A DNA stretch of 64,000 nucleotides, taken from assembly GCA_947561395.2 (NCBI GenBank), contig OX387190.1, forward strand, positions 17,230,858 through 17,294,857, read 5' to 3'. The notes under the pieces are model-generated. The model was not told the origin of the DNA and made no database searches. It was given only the letters and a program-made list of their open reading frames with translations. Positions 20,833 through 31,383 of this stretch are shown piece after piece; the first letter of the stretch is position 1; every line of letters begins with the position of its first letter. Source of the DNA: Buxus sempervirens (lineage: Eukaryota; Streptophyta; Magnoliopsida; Buxales; Buxaceae). Position numbers and translations under genes: made by a program.

Positions 20833-22555
20833 CTAGTGTCCCAGCCGCTCCTCAAACTCCCGAATCCGGGCTGCCTGAGCTGCAATGACTCCTGAAGCCC
20901 CCTCTGCAGCGGGATCACTCAAGAAGGAAATGACCTCATCTGAAAGGGCCTGCCTGATCCGCATACTCCTAAGGCTGGCCAAAGTATCCTGGTACTTCTG
21001 CCGGATCATACGGACCTCGAAGCGACGGGCCTGCCTCTGCTCCTCCAGCTTCTCTTCCACGGCAATACGGCGTGAGATCTGCTCTTCAAGCTGCCTCTCC
21101 AGATAAGCACCCTGTATCCTGAGCTCCTGGGCCTCCCGTACCCATATCTGCTGAAGCCGCTTATGAGAAGCTCGCTCAGACTCTAAAATGTCCTCATAAG
21201 TAGGAGCCAAGATTACAGGAGGATCTTCGGGTACTGGGGCCTGAGTCTGTATCTGTTCCTTGATCCAGAAGAGATAATCCTTCACATGGGCTTCTGAGAA
21301 GACTGGACCATGCATGAAGCGGACACAGGACCACTCCTTCATCAACCAGACATTCAGCTTCATAGAAAGGGGCCCAAGACGATCCTCATATCCACTTGGG
21401 ATGATAATCCCCTGGGTCGCTCGGAACTGACGAAGGACCCGCAGAGGAAGATAAAGCACTGCATGCCTCAGGCCAGCCAGAATCAGAAAGTTGCGGTTTC
21501 GGAAGCTAATCACTGTCTCCGCATTAGGCTGATAAGTACCAGGCCATCTCACCTGGTCATCCTGAAGCGAGCCCAAGAAAGTGAACCAGCCCTGTTTGCC
21601 CCCTGGAATATCGGGGCACCCCCTGTTGCTCATCAAGAGAGGGACTTTTAGACTCGGGAAGAAGTGTCGATTGATCTCTTCAATCTGGCTCAAATGATCA
21701 AGGAGCCAAAGCTGTAAAGGAAGAGAGATGTGTCAGCACATTGTACAAAAAAAAAAAAAAAAGCAAAAAAAAAAAAAAAAAGCAAAAAAAAGGCAAAAAG
21801 AAAGCCAAAAAAGCAAGGAAAAAAAGAAAAAAAAATTTTTTTTTTACCTGCAGGATCTGGGCACATGCTAGGAAGCGTTTCGACTTCCTATTGTAGCAGT
21901 CGGTCAAGGCCTGATACATCCCAGCCAAAATCATAGGGGCCAACCTCTCCCGCTCCCTAACCTGGCATATCACGGAAATCAAGGCCAAGTCCACCTCGTC
22001 ATCCTCCCGTGGGAAAAGCAACTGGTTGACCACTATCAGGGTCAACGCATTGAATCGGGCCTCCTTATCTTCTCCCCTCAAGAGCTTCTCAGTCAAAAAA
22101 GCCTTAGATAGGGTCAAAAGGGTGTCAGAATCCCCCAAGTCCTTCTTCCCTATGCCCAAAAAAGTAGAAGCTTCCTTCTTGTAACTGGGCCTAAGAGGTG
22201 GATTCACCACCTTCTCATCAAACCTCAGGCCCAGGATGGTTTCCACCTCCTCAATAGTTGGGGTCATCTCATGGGTCCCAAAACGGAACAGATTGAGATC
22301 AGGAACCCAATGACCAATCATGGCCTCTATAATCTCCCACCTGAAGGGAACCTTGGGAATGAGCAGGGTATGACCTAGATTAGTAGAACCCCATCTCCTC
22401 TCCTCATCTAGGGTCATAGAGTTAACCCACCTGGTGTAAAAGGAATCCACAGGGTTGTACCTGGTGAGATTTGGGGGTTTTGATCTAAAAGGCTGTTTTG
22501 CAGGGGAGGCAGTGTGGACAGACAATAACGGGGCAGAAGATGATTCGGATTCCAT
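20833..22555 (-). CDS. Antisense two-exon gene, DUF7745/plant-mobile-domain-like protein with coiled-coil tail
   Basis: Exon 1 is 22555-21848 and exon 2 is 21711-20833, with a 136-bp GT-AG intron between them in phase 0. The reading frame is fully open across both exons and gives about 528 residues. The N-terminal part resembles proteins found antisense in Tat elements: an FYTRW region, WEIIEAMIGHWVPDLNLFRF and TPTIEEVETILGL. Residues about 410-525 are rich in heptad-like Glu/Arg/Leu repeats (coiled coil). A further ATG at 22648 is in frame, but 22555 follows the TATA (22672-22666) at a normal distance and avoids a Phe/Leu-rich lead. The intron is almost pure T on the coding strand, as in plant introns. 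Function is unknown. Family assignment is by eye. Confidence 0.85.
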
Positions 22556-22665
22556 TGGATTTGACGGGAGCAAGCTAGAACTCAAGAGGAGGAAGAAAAA
22601 GGCGAAAAAGGGGGTTTCTAAACTCAAAAACTCGTAAAAAATGCTCAAATCCCGAGGCAGGTTAC

Positions 22666-22824
22666 ATTTATAGCATCTTTTAACATATCCGGTAACTCAG
22701 ACCGGATACAAAGGCTTTGGTAATATCCGGATAAGTATACCGGATACAAAGGATTCCATGAATATCCGGTATCACATACCGGATACAAAGACCAATCAAT
22801 GTATCCGGTATGTCAGACCGGATA
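22666..22824 (-). promoter_or_regulatory. Promoter of the two-exon antisense gene: TATA plus four phased dyads
   Basis: TATAAAT on the minus strand at 22672-22666 lies 110 bp before the start codon. Directly upstream (14 bp) are four dyads TATCCGG-N9-CCGGATA at 22686-22708, 22724-22746, 22763-22785 and 22802-22824. Centres are 38, 39 and 39 bp apart and all half-sites are perfect. This is the same module as in the LTR. Confidence 0.88.
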
Positions 22825-23047
22825 CCGAGAAAAAATGCAAAAAAAGAGCTAAGGATGAAAAAATCCGAATTTTTTACCTGTTTTACCTGCTTACATGTCA
22901 TAATTGCATAAAATTGAGAACAAAAGATGTGCAAGACATGATAGAATGAATAAAAAGTTTTTTTCATACATATCTGGAAGTTTTGTACAGAGATGATGAT
23001 ATAAATACATGAAAATGAAAAAAATCCTAATCTACTCCTATGCAGGA

Positions 23048-25728
23048 TCATCCCCCGCGTCCTCGGCCGCGTCCACCTCTACGGCCTCTCCCCCAAAGTG
23101 CTCGGCCTCTAGAGTATGCAAGGATCCGCTCGGCTGCATGGCGAGGATGCCGACCTACCACCTGCTGAAGATGATACTCTAAGCAATAATCCTCGAGATC
23201 TGGGGGAGGAGCAGGAGTAGAATCTGGGGAAGAAGCCTCGGGCTCAGCAGCAACCGGCCCAACTGGGCCCTCATCCAAAGCATCCTCTGCTCCCGCAGCT
23301 CCAGAAGGCCCAGCATCAGCAGCAGAGGGGCCCGGATCAGAAGTAGCTGAGTCCACAGAAAAGAGAAAAATCAGAAGACTCAGATATAAGAAAGAATAAA
23401 AGAGGAGAATTAAAAGAAGATCATACCAGGAATGTCTGCAGAAGGAGCAGGAGGATCCGGCTCGTCAGGATCAGCAGCTGGGACATCCACAGGATCAGAG
23501 GCCCGAGCAGGAGATGGGTCAGGAATCAGGAAATCATGCTCAAAGAAGGCATCCTGATCATGGACCGGGCCCTGCACAAGTCAAACAAGCATATCAGAAC
23601 AGCAGAAACAGGAAAATGAAAGAAAAGAAAATATAAGAAGGCCAGATACCTGTCTAGCCTGGAGCTCAGCAACCAGGGCCTCTAGCTCCCTAATCCGGGC
23701 ATCCCGCTGGGCCACGACCGCATCGTGCTCAGCGATCATATCATCGATCGCGGCCCGCTGACTCTCAAACCGGTCCCGGATGGTATTCAGCTCGTGTACC
23801 TGCCAGCAAGAACAGAAGCAGGATCAGAAATACATAAAGGAAGAAAAGATGAAGATATGAAAAGTACAAGACTTACGGTGTCTTCATGGATCCGGATACG
23901 GATCCCGCCGATCTCGGTCACCCTGGCACGAGTGGGTCGATCCATCAAGCATCCAATAGACACCCTCTGGAACCACTCGTCGTAATCTCCGGCTACTGTG
24001 AGCCCCTCTGCATCCAGAAAATGATCAAACTGATCCACGTCGAAGCCGGGAAGGAGTGTGTCGGGACCCACAGGAGGAGGAGGGACGGGGATGCGAAGTG
24101 CACTGGTGTGCTGGAAGTACAGGCGCTCTCCTAAGTACATCACCCTACCAAGCCTCCCGAGGAAGCACTGGTAGGGCTGACGTCGTCGATCTCTATCGAA
24201 GGCGTCCTGTACCGCCATCTCACGAGCCACTCCAACATCCAAGTCATCAAATCGGGACAGGAGGAGCTGCAAAAAAGGGAAACTGTCAGGTACAGTCAAA
24301 ATACAGGAAAGGAAATAAAAGAAAAGGAAAAGATAAAAGGCTTACATCAGATCGGCGGGCACGATCTAAGTGCACCCGGGCAGTGCGAGGCTGGCTCCTA
24401 TCGGCATCTCGGACCTGGGCCGACCACCGCAGGGCCACAGGGAAATCCGCAACCTCAGGAACCGGGGAGGGGCGGAAGAAGGTCATATAGGTGTACATGA
24501 ACACCTAAAAAAAGAAAAATCAGTCAAGAAAAGATAAAGCCTAAGGACTTAAACCAGACAGATGAATGCAATACCTGTAGAATCTGCCAGAAGAACCGGC
24601 TGCTAACTCCATCACCTCTTGGAGATGCTAAGCCTCGAACCGCTCGGCACAGCCCGGCCAAGATGGTCCCATAGATGAGCCGACCCCATGCTAGCTGGCG
24701 GGTCTGATGGAGATCTCTCAAAGCGTCCAAAAAGAGCGGACTGACACCGGTAGTATCCTCCGGGAAGAAGCAGCTCCCCAGCATCAGCAAGAATACGTGC
24801 CAAAAGATAGGAATAAATGCAGCATCATCCACAGCCACAGTCCTGTGCCTCCCCTCAAAATGTCGAGCCAGACTCTCCCGCAGCCAACTAACGGAGAGCC
24901 GGCCACTCCGCCCATCCCAAGCAGTAGGAGGCAGGGCCTGATATCCCAAAAGAAGTCCCATATCCTCCGCAGAAGGCCACTCCAAGACAATGGTCCGCCC
25001 CGTCAGAGGAATGCCCGTAATCATCACGAAATCGGAGGGGCGGATCCCCAGCTCCACGTCCGGCAGATGGAATGACTGCGTCTCGGGGAAATATCTCTCC
25101 ATCATGGCAAAAATAAGTGGACGGTCGGCTCTGAATGATGGAATACTGAGGAAGTGATCCAGGTGGCATCTCCCAAACTCCCGCCTGAGTGCCGGAGAAA
25201 GTGACTGTGCCAACTCACTGAATCTGCCCCAGCTACCGCGCAGATGAGAAGAATGGTACGGAAGCGGCACATCCGCCCTGATGCACATGGAAGGATGGCT
25301 ATCCAAGCCATGGAGAAGCTCTGTATCCTGAACAGAGGCCCTCAACTCCTCAGAGACCCCGGCCAGAGCCACAGCAACCCCCTCCGGAGCCGTATCTCTG
25401 ACTCTGACTCTGCCTCGGCCTCTACCACGGCCTCTCTCGCCCTCAGGGGCCTGATCCGGAACTCTGCCTCGGCCTCGGCCTCGACCATGAGCGGGTGCAA
25501 CCACGGGATAAATTTCAAAGGAACAGCGTGAAGATTTGTGTAGAAAGGAGAATGGAAGAAAGAAAAGAGAGAAAGGGCTTGAAAGCCTACCTCAGCAGAG
25601 CTCTCTCGAGAATCGCCTAATGGCTCGGACAGGGTGGCACTAGAACTAGTCTCAATCCGAGCTCGAGAAGAAGAAGGCCGGTCGGCCGGGTCAACCTCCT
25701 CACGCACACGAGAGCGACTCCTAGCCAT
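23048..25728 (-). CDS. Antisense seven-exon gene with plant mobile domain (aminotransferase-like)
   Basis: Exons, 5' to 3': 25728-25591, 25450-24575, 24504-24346, 24266-23877, 23799-23650, 23571-23427, 23346-23048. All introns are GT-AG, short (70-140 bp) and T-rich. Phases join without a stop to give about 718 residues. Only the exon 2 acceptor (25452-25451) is a choice among candidates. Residues 50-75 are an Arg/Gly repeat. The core in exon 2 resembles the plant mobile domain (MERYFPETQSFHLP, MITGIPLTGRTI, FIPIFWHVFLLMLG). Exon 5 is a short coiled coil, exons 6-7 are Pro/Ala/Asp-rich, and the C-terminus is an RGG-type tail (WGRGRRGGRGRGRGG). Mobile-domain proteins occur both as host silencing factors (MAIN family) and inside transposons. 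The role here is unknown. Confidence 0.85.
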
Positions 25729-26897
25729 CTACATACAGCAGGGAAGTGTCCTATGAGATCTAATCCTACTTTGCTTTGAATCTAAATTCAGTTTAAATTT
25801 ATCAGGAATTCTACTTGGTTTTGACCTAGATTCATTGCACATTTGTTAGGAATAATACTTGGCTTTTGGGTCTAGATTCAGTTCGTGTTTAATAGGACCT
25901 TGGTCTCTTCAAAGCTATTGCCAATAATTCTAACTTAATTTTGTGGTCTGTTGCAGGTCAAGTGTTTCTGGAAAAATTTGAGACAGATGCAAAAGATTAT
26001 AATAAGTGGTGCTCCAGACACAAGCTAGTCTCAAGAATCATCAAGGATTACCAAGAAAAAAAAATCAATTGCAAGAAAAGAAATACCACATGATCAAGAA
26101 GTGGCCATCAAAGCCGAAAGGAGCTAATGGCAGTACAATGTCAGTAATTCAGAGAAAATATCAAGGTGATCATGCAAAGAGAAGTCAAGAACCGGTCATG
26201 GACAGACAGAGCATCACATTATTCAGAATAGATGGAAAAAAAATCCAAGCATACACCAGCAGTCTAATTATAGCAAATGGGACCAAGTTCAGAGCATGCA
26301 ACCAGGAAATCCAACATACAGTCAAGAAAATTGGCATGCAATCAGCAGGATACCATCAGAGGAAACCATGGTGATCAAATATTGCAGCATAAAGTCCAAA
26401 AAGTCCAGAATCAACAGAGCAATTAGACCAAGGATCCAATGGCAAATGAGCATTTCAAGCATGATCACGAAGCAATCAAAAGCAATTGACAACAATTCAC
26501 GAAATGAAAAAGTGGGAATTCGGCTTGGGCTAAATAAGAACATGTCGATTGAAGCATGCCAAGCTGTGATCATTGTTTGATTAGCAATAAGAAAAAAGGA
26601 ACCTGATTGGAGGTAAAGGAATCGGATTGGTCGCCGGAGGAGGATGGTTCAGATCCAAAAATCGCCGAGCTCGTCGGAAATCAGATGCCGAACTAGGGCT
26701 CGGCCACTGTTGTGAAGGAAGAATCTCTGAAATCAGCACGTCGCCGGAGCTAAGAGACTCGCCGGAGGTCGCCGGAACTGATGAAGTTCGTCGGAGAAGG
26801 TAGGAGGATCGTCGGGCGTCGAAGCAAAGAAGAGAGTAGCCGGTCTTTGTAATCGGGGAAGAAAGAAGAGAAGGGGAAAAGTCGCGGTCGCGCGCGA
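25729..26897 (-). other. Probable 5' UTR and UTR intron of the seven-exon gene
   Basis: On the minus strand, 26880-26610 is rich in CCGGCGA words and looks like a plant 5' leader. It is followed by a possible donor (CAATCAG then GTTCC, near 26610) and AT-rich sequence up to the ATG at 25728. On the + strand, 26006-26580 has weak ORFs with no family resemblance. A long 5' UTR intron is an inference from base composition and candidate splice words only. Confidence 0.45.
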
Positions 26898-26975
26898 CTT
26901 ATAAAACATGGGGGATCCGGATACTCAGACCGGATACCCGCAGGCCTTGGATTATCCGGATATACCTACCGGATA
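26898..26975 (-). promoter_or_regulatory. Promoter of the seven-exon antisense gene: TATA-like box plus two phased dyads
   Basis: TATAAG on the minus strand at 26903-26898 is preceded 11 bp upstream by two dyads at 26914-26936 and 26953-26975. Their centres are 39 bp apart. One outer base of the first is G instead of T. Spacing to the TATA matches the other antisense promoter (14 bp). A + strand TATAAAA reading of the same spot is possible. Confidence 0.75.
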
Positions 26976-26977
26976 CC

Positions 26978-27170
26978 AAAGAAAAAAGAAAAAAAAATAG
27001 AAAAAAACAGAAAAAAAACAGAAAAAATAGAGAAAAAAACAAGGAAAAATGGAGAAAAAGAAGAGAAAGGAAAAAATAAAAAAAAAGAGAAAAGAAAAAA
27101 AAAAGAGAAAAAAAAAGAAAAAAAAAGAGAAAAGAAAAAAAAAGAGAAAAAAAAAGAAAAAAAGCAAACT
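26978..27170 (+). repeat. Purine tract (AAAAAG/GAAAA)
   Basis: About 190 bp is almost pure purine on the + strand, built of AAAAAAGAGAAAAG-type units. ORFs across it are low-complexity artefacts. It lies upstream of the seven-exon gene promoter. Confidence 0.85.
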
Positions 27171-27189
27171 TGTGCTATAATTCTTACTA

Positions 27190-27440
27190 TTTTCTCAAAA
27201 ATCCTATTTTTGTCTTGAAATCCACTTCACAGCCACGAGAGCTCTGTGGAATTTGGGACAACTCTGGGAAATGTGCCTGGTCAAAAGGATGATATCCACT
27301 CAATTTTCAACTTGGTTTGATAAAAAATCAGTTTTTCAAAAAATCCTATTTTTGGGCTTAAAATCCACTTCACAGCCACAAAGGGCTCGGTGGAATTTAA
27401 GAACTCTTGGAGAGATGCCCCCTTAAAGTGAGGGCTTTTT
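27190..27440 (+). repeat. Two diverged copies of a sequence of roughly 100 bp before the 3' LTR
   Basis: Both 27196-27290 and 27340-27430 contain AATCCTATTTTTG, ATCCACTTCACAGCCAC and a GGTGGAATTT or TGTGGAATTT stretch in the same order. They are about 145 bp apart. There is no coding content. Confidence 0.7.
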
Positions 27441-27559
27441 GGCAAATCTCCACTCAAAAATGGTTTTCTACAGAAATTGAATTGAACCGAGCAAATCATG
27501 CTCAAGGGAATGCAATTTGGGCTTGTCTACTCTTTGCAGATCACTGCTTCGCAGCTCCC

Positions 27560-27574
27560 ACAAAGAGGGGCAGT
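27560..27574 (+). promoter_or_regulatory. Polypurine tract of Tat element
   Basis: ACAAAGAGGGGCAGT immediately precedes the 3' LTR (TGTAGACACCCC at 27575). It is the expected primer for + strand DNA synthesis. Confidence 0.75.
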
Positions 27575-29852
27575 TGTAGACACCCCAAATTGCACAAACA
27601 ATCATCAAAAATCATTATCTCCTGGAAAGCCAGCACAGAATTTGAAGAAAATAAACTTTTACCTGTATCCGGATACTCAATCCGGATACAAGTACCCCTT
27701 CCCGTATCCGGATACTCATACCGGATACATGTGAGCCCTAGCGTATCCGGTACCATGTACCGGATACCTTAAGGTCCTTTGTTATCCGGTCTGATATACC
27801 GGATACCTTAAGTTTGCTCAAAATTAGGGTTTTCCGAGATCTTTTCACTTTTACCATCATGTCCCTCATTAAATGAGGGGAAATCGCGGAAATAACCTTA
27901 GGGTTTAGGTTGGAGGGGTTCTTGACATTAATTTGTGTCTACCAATGACCTTAGCCTTTGCCTATAAATAGGAGCCTCCTCCTTGAGCAAATGGCACACA
28001 ACTCTTGTTTTGAATTCTCGCAAAGAAGAACTCCAAGAGAAGAAGAAAACCGCTGTGGAATCGCCTCCAGCACTCAGGTAAGCCTCAACTTTTCTTTTTA
28101 TTTTCTGTCTTTACATTCCTAGATCTAGATCTCTTCTTCTACCTTTCTGTAGTGTAAAGCCTTGTTTGTATGTGTGGAAATCCTTCCCCGGCTCAAAGTA
28201 TCTCAAGACTCCCCTAGCCGTAAAACGTGAAGGCGGATCTAGGAGAAACGAGACTGGGGATTGACCCTAGTGCTAGAACCTATGTAGCATAAGGCCTTTT
28301 TGATTGATTGTAAACCGTTCCATATTCAAAGTACCCTTGATTATCTTAAAGAGAACAGAGGGAAACGATAATGGAACGGAACCCTAGGCTATGCTAGAAC
28401 CTATTTTGTTGAATATATATGCATGTGTATGGATCTTGCTTGGTTTTTTTCACTTTTGCACACATATCACTATTTTGGCGGGATAGGCTCATATTTGGGG
28501 TTTATTGCATTTATTGTGATAAAACTCAAATAAATGACCTCAATCAAATCCTGGAGTATTTTAAAATGCTTTTCAAAGGTTTTGGATTCATCTCACACGA
28601 ATCACACACTTTTTGTCAATTTTCGGATTTGATTTTCTTCAAAAGTGGCTTAGCTTGACAGCACCTGTACCCTTACTTCGGACGCCCATAACTTCATTAT
28701 CCGGATGAATTTTGGGGTGATTCCAGAACCATGGGAAAGGTGAGGCTGTCTAGGTTATGTCCACCAAATTTCATGAATTTCTATCTAGCCGATTTTTGAC
28801 ACTTCTCTGTCGAAGTTAGGTGGACAGTTCAGGTCCAAGTACAGAACTTGTCACTTCGACGGACCGCCATGTGTTCGTTTAAAGTCCGATTCAAGTGATT
28901 TTTATTTCTGGGTACTCCTTTATGAGTCTATTTTCAAATCCAGTTGGTTTCATAATTTTTGGATTCCATTTGAATTATTGGTAGCCGATTTACTCAGAAC
29001 TGCTCATTTGAATTTTTCTGGGTAAATCTGTGATCTTCGGGGCCTGTTCGGGAGACCACCCAAGGCACATCCGAAGGGATTTTTGTATGAGGCTAGTTTC
29101 TGTTGAAAGATGGCCATACAGACTTCAATCACACCAAATTTCGTGGATTTCTATGTAGTAGATTTTTCTAGACAATTTTCCAAAGTTGCCCACTTACCAC
29201 TTTTAAAAATCCCCAGCAGCAACTTTAAAGGAGCATAACTCCTAGGATTTTTATCGGAATGGATTGAAATTTTGCATGAAACTTTTATTTACCTTAATCT
29301 TTCAAATGAATTTGGTTTGGTTCAATTTAATATTGGATTTGAATGATTTTAAGGCAAATGTCATACTTTTTCTAAACTTCCCGGATTTGATTTAACTTGG
29401 TTTTGATCAACTTTTACTTTGATTTCCATCTTTTGAAATACTCCAGAAGTGATATTGACATAAGAGAAGATCTAAAATCCATTTGGATCTTCATGTGAAT
29501 ATATCATACACTTGTTCCTTTTTTAAGGCTTTTTCATGATTTTTAGCAAGCTTCTTATTTTCTTTTTAGCATGAACATACACTTGGCAACCACTTCGTGT
29601 GGATGAATGGGGGTGCCTAACACCTTCCCCCGTTCATAATCTAATCCCCTTACCCATCTCTGGATTTGATTTTCAAGTAGGGTTATTTTTATCCTAGAAT
29701 TTGTCTTTTGGCTATTTTTGCCTACTTTTGAATCTTTGGTGTCCATTCTCACCCCAAAATCATGAATGGTGGCGACTCTCCCAACTTTTGCGTTGAGCCC
29801 GTGTGTTGACGGAGGGACGATCACTCCGGTGATTTTTTCCCATGTCTCACAC
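27575..29852 (+). repeat. 3' LTR of Tat element
   Basis: This is a near copy of 7493-9765 with scattered substitutions and small indels, densest around 28420-28630. It retains the four dyads (27666-27805), TATA (27963-27970) and TGGCGACTC (29770-29778). It is followed by the TSD ccatg. Confidence 0.96.
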
Positions 29853-30363
29853 CATGCAATTACACCAATAAACACATACCATCACATTACTAAGCTTAAC
29901 AAGGATCCATGGGAAGCTAAACCCAAAGCCGATAAATAACCGATAAAATTCCGCATTCAGTACACACATCACAAGTTGTTCCAGCCAGAACTTCAACTCA
30001 CACAAGTGTTCCAACCAGAACAATACTTACTCACAAGAAAACAAGTAAATAATCTTTGCAACATAATTCAAAACTTTCCATCACGAAAATAGGGTTTAAT
30101 AACTCTCAATCAATTACAGTGTAATCCAAAAGAACTAAAATAAAAGCCCCGATGTTGGGTATCCCAAACATCACCTAACATGTTGCCCTACGCCTACCTT
30201 GGAAGCTCTTAGGAAAATTCCCGAATCTATCTTCAATGTTCTCATAAGTAATTTTGTCTCTAATGTCCTAAACAAGTACTTCGCTAAGTGATCGGAGACC
30301 TTCTAGCATCAAAATCCCCATTGGTTTACTCAATTTTGAACTTCAGCAAGAAAAGTGGACTAT

Positions 30364-30620
30364 GCGCTCACTTCTTGAAGTGAGCGCAAGGTGAGCGCCG
30401 AGTGAGCGGATCGTATTAATTAAAAACTAGGGTATGCGCTCACTCGATGGTAAGTGGGCGCGAGCTCGGTGCGGAGTGGGCGCGAGAAGGACGCGAGATA
30501 GGCACGAGAAAAGCGCGACGCATTTAAGTGGGCGTGAGCTGAGCGCCAAGTGGGCGCGAGCTCAGCGCCAGGTCAGTTTTACTATGCGCCTACTTCCGAA
30601 GTGGGCGCCAAGTGAGCGGA
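30364..30620 (-). repeat. GCGCTCAC-word array with near-perfect dyads in chromovirus LTR
   Basis: GCGCTCACTTC and GAAGTGAGCGC form a perfect dyad with a 2-bp spacer at 30364-30387. A second dyad, GCGCCTACTTC/GAAGTGGGCGC, lies near 30587-30609. Between them are many copies of GTGGGCGCGAG and GAGCGCCAAG. The other LTR has the same array at about 39850-40112. It lies 0.57-0.83 kb downstream of the minus-strand TATA. Confidence 0.85.
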
Positions 30621-31362
30621 TACCCACTACGTTTTTCGGTTCTCTGTTAACTCCAAATCTTCGACTTTGGCTGAAATTTTTCAATCTGTAACTACTTCTC
30701 TAGTCTCCTAATACCCCCAAAACACATTCAAGCCTATTTTGAATTTAATCTAACCTACTTTTCAATTATCCCCAATTTGTTATACAAAAACCCTTCGGAC
30801 CGTCTTCGACCAGAAACCCAGTGAAGAATTCATTCGATAAACACATGCATTCATTGAAATCAAATACTACGAATTACACAAACCAGGTTTAAAACGGTGC
30901 CACTCACTTTTTTATGCTTCCAAGCCTTGGCAATAGCAACCCAGAAATCCCCCAATCACTTCGGCCGTATGCTTGCTCTGGTCGCGCAGGGGTTTTCTGA
31001 AAGAAGGAAGCCCTTCCGAACTTCTTATCAGCAACAACTTACTGGCAGTAAGTCTTCCCCATCTCTACTCTCCCATAGAACCTCTCCTACTCCTTCTCTC
31101 GAAGAGCCCTAAATGAAAACCACAGCCGCAACCTTCTCAGTATTCTATACGCGTATTCAGGGCAAAACAAAGACCTAATTTCTTAAACTATTTATACCTT
31201 CCGCAATACGCTTGCTGCTCGACGACCCCTTTTAACTCTGATATGGTGCGAGCGCCCCCACCAAAACCCCTACATCCACAGCTTATCAGTTTAGACATTT
31301 ATTATTGATATAAATTTTAAATTTTTCCCATAAATCCTGAAAATAAACGGGGTTTTACATTC

Positions 31363-31372
31363 TCCCCCCTCT
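31363..31372 (-). promoter_or_regulatory. Polypurine tract of chromovirus
   Basis: The minus strand reads GAGAGGGGGGAGAA directly before the 3' LTR, which starts TGTAAAACCCCG at 31359. This fixes the minus orientation. Confidence 0.85.
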
Positions 31373-31383
31373 CGAAATTTACC

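Larger units (their letters stand above)
7493..29852 (+). mobile_element. Complete 22.4-kb Tat/Ogre-type Ty3/gypsy element with antisense spliced genes
   Basis: The TSD is ccatg (7488-7492 and 29853-29857). LTRs are at 7493-9765 (2273 bp) and 27575-29852 (2278 bp) and differ by a few tens of changes by eye. The primer-binding site matches tRNA-Arg. The + strand order is long leader, tandem repeat, gag, protease/G-patch, RT/RNase H, second (archaeal-type) RNase H and integrase, which is the Tat order. Two spliced genes lie antisense between integrase and the 3' LTR. Extra ORFs, some antisense, are known in Tat elements. The notable features here are that both genes are intact while gag-pol is broken, and that a phased dyad module is shared by the LTR and both gene promoters. 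Confidence 0.96.
6789..31359 (-). repeat. 3' LTR of chromovirus, split by nested Tat element
   Basis: The segments 6789-7492 and 29858-31359 together are collinear with the 5' LTR at 38641-40844. The split is at ccatg, the TSD of the nested element (7488-7492 and 29853-29857). The minus-strand TATA (TATAAATA) is at 31196-31189. A perfect dyad GAGATA-CGAA-TATCTC lies at 7141-7156. Confidence 0.93.

Noticed and set aside
24056..24490. + strand ORFs across 23725-25531
   Set aside because: They are shadows of the seven-exon antisense gene, which alone gives family-like protein and consistent splice sites.
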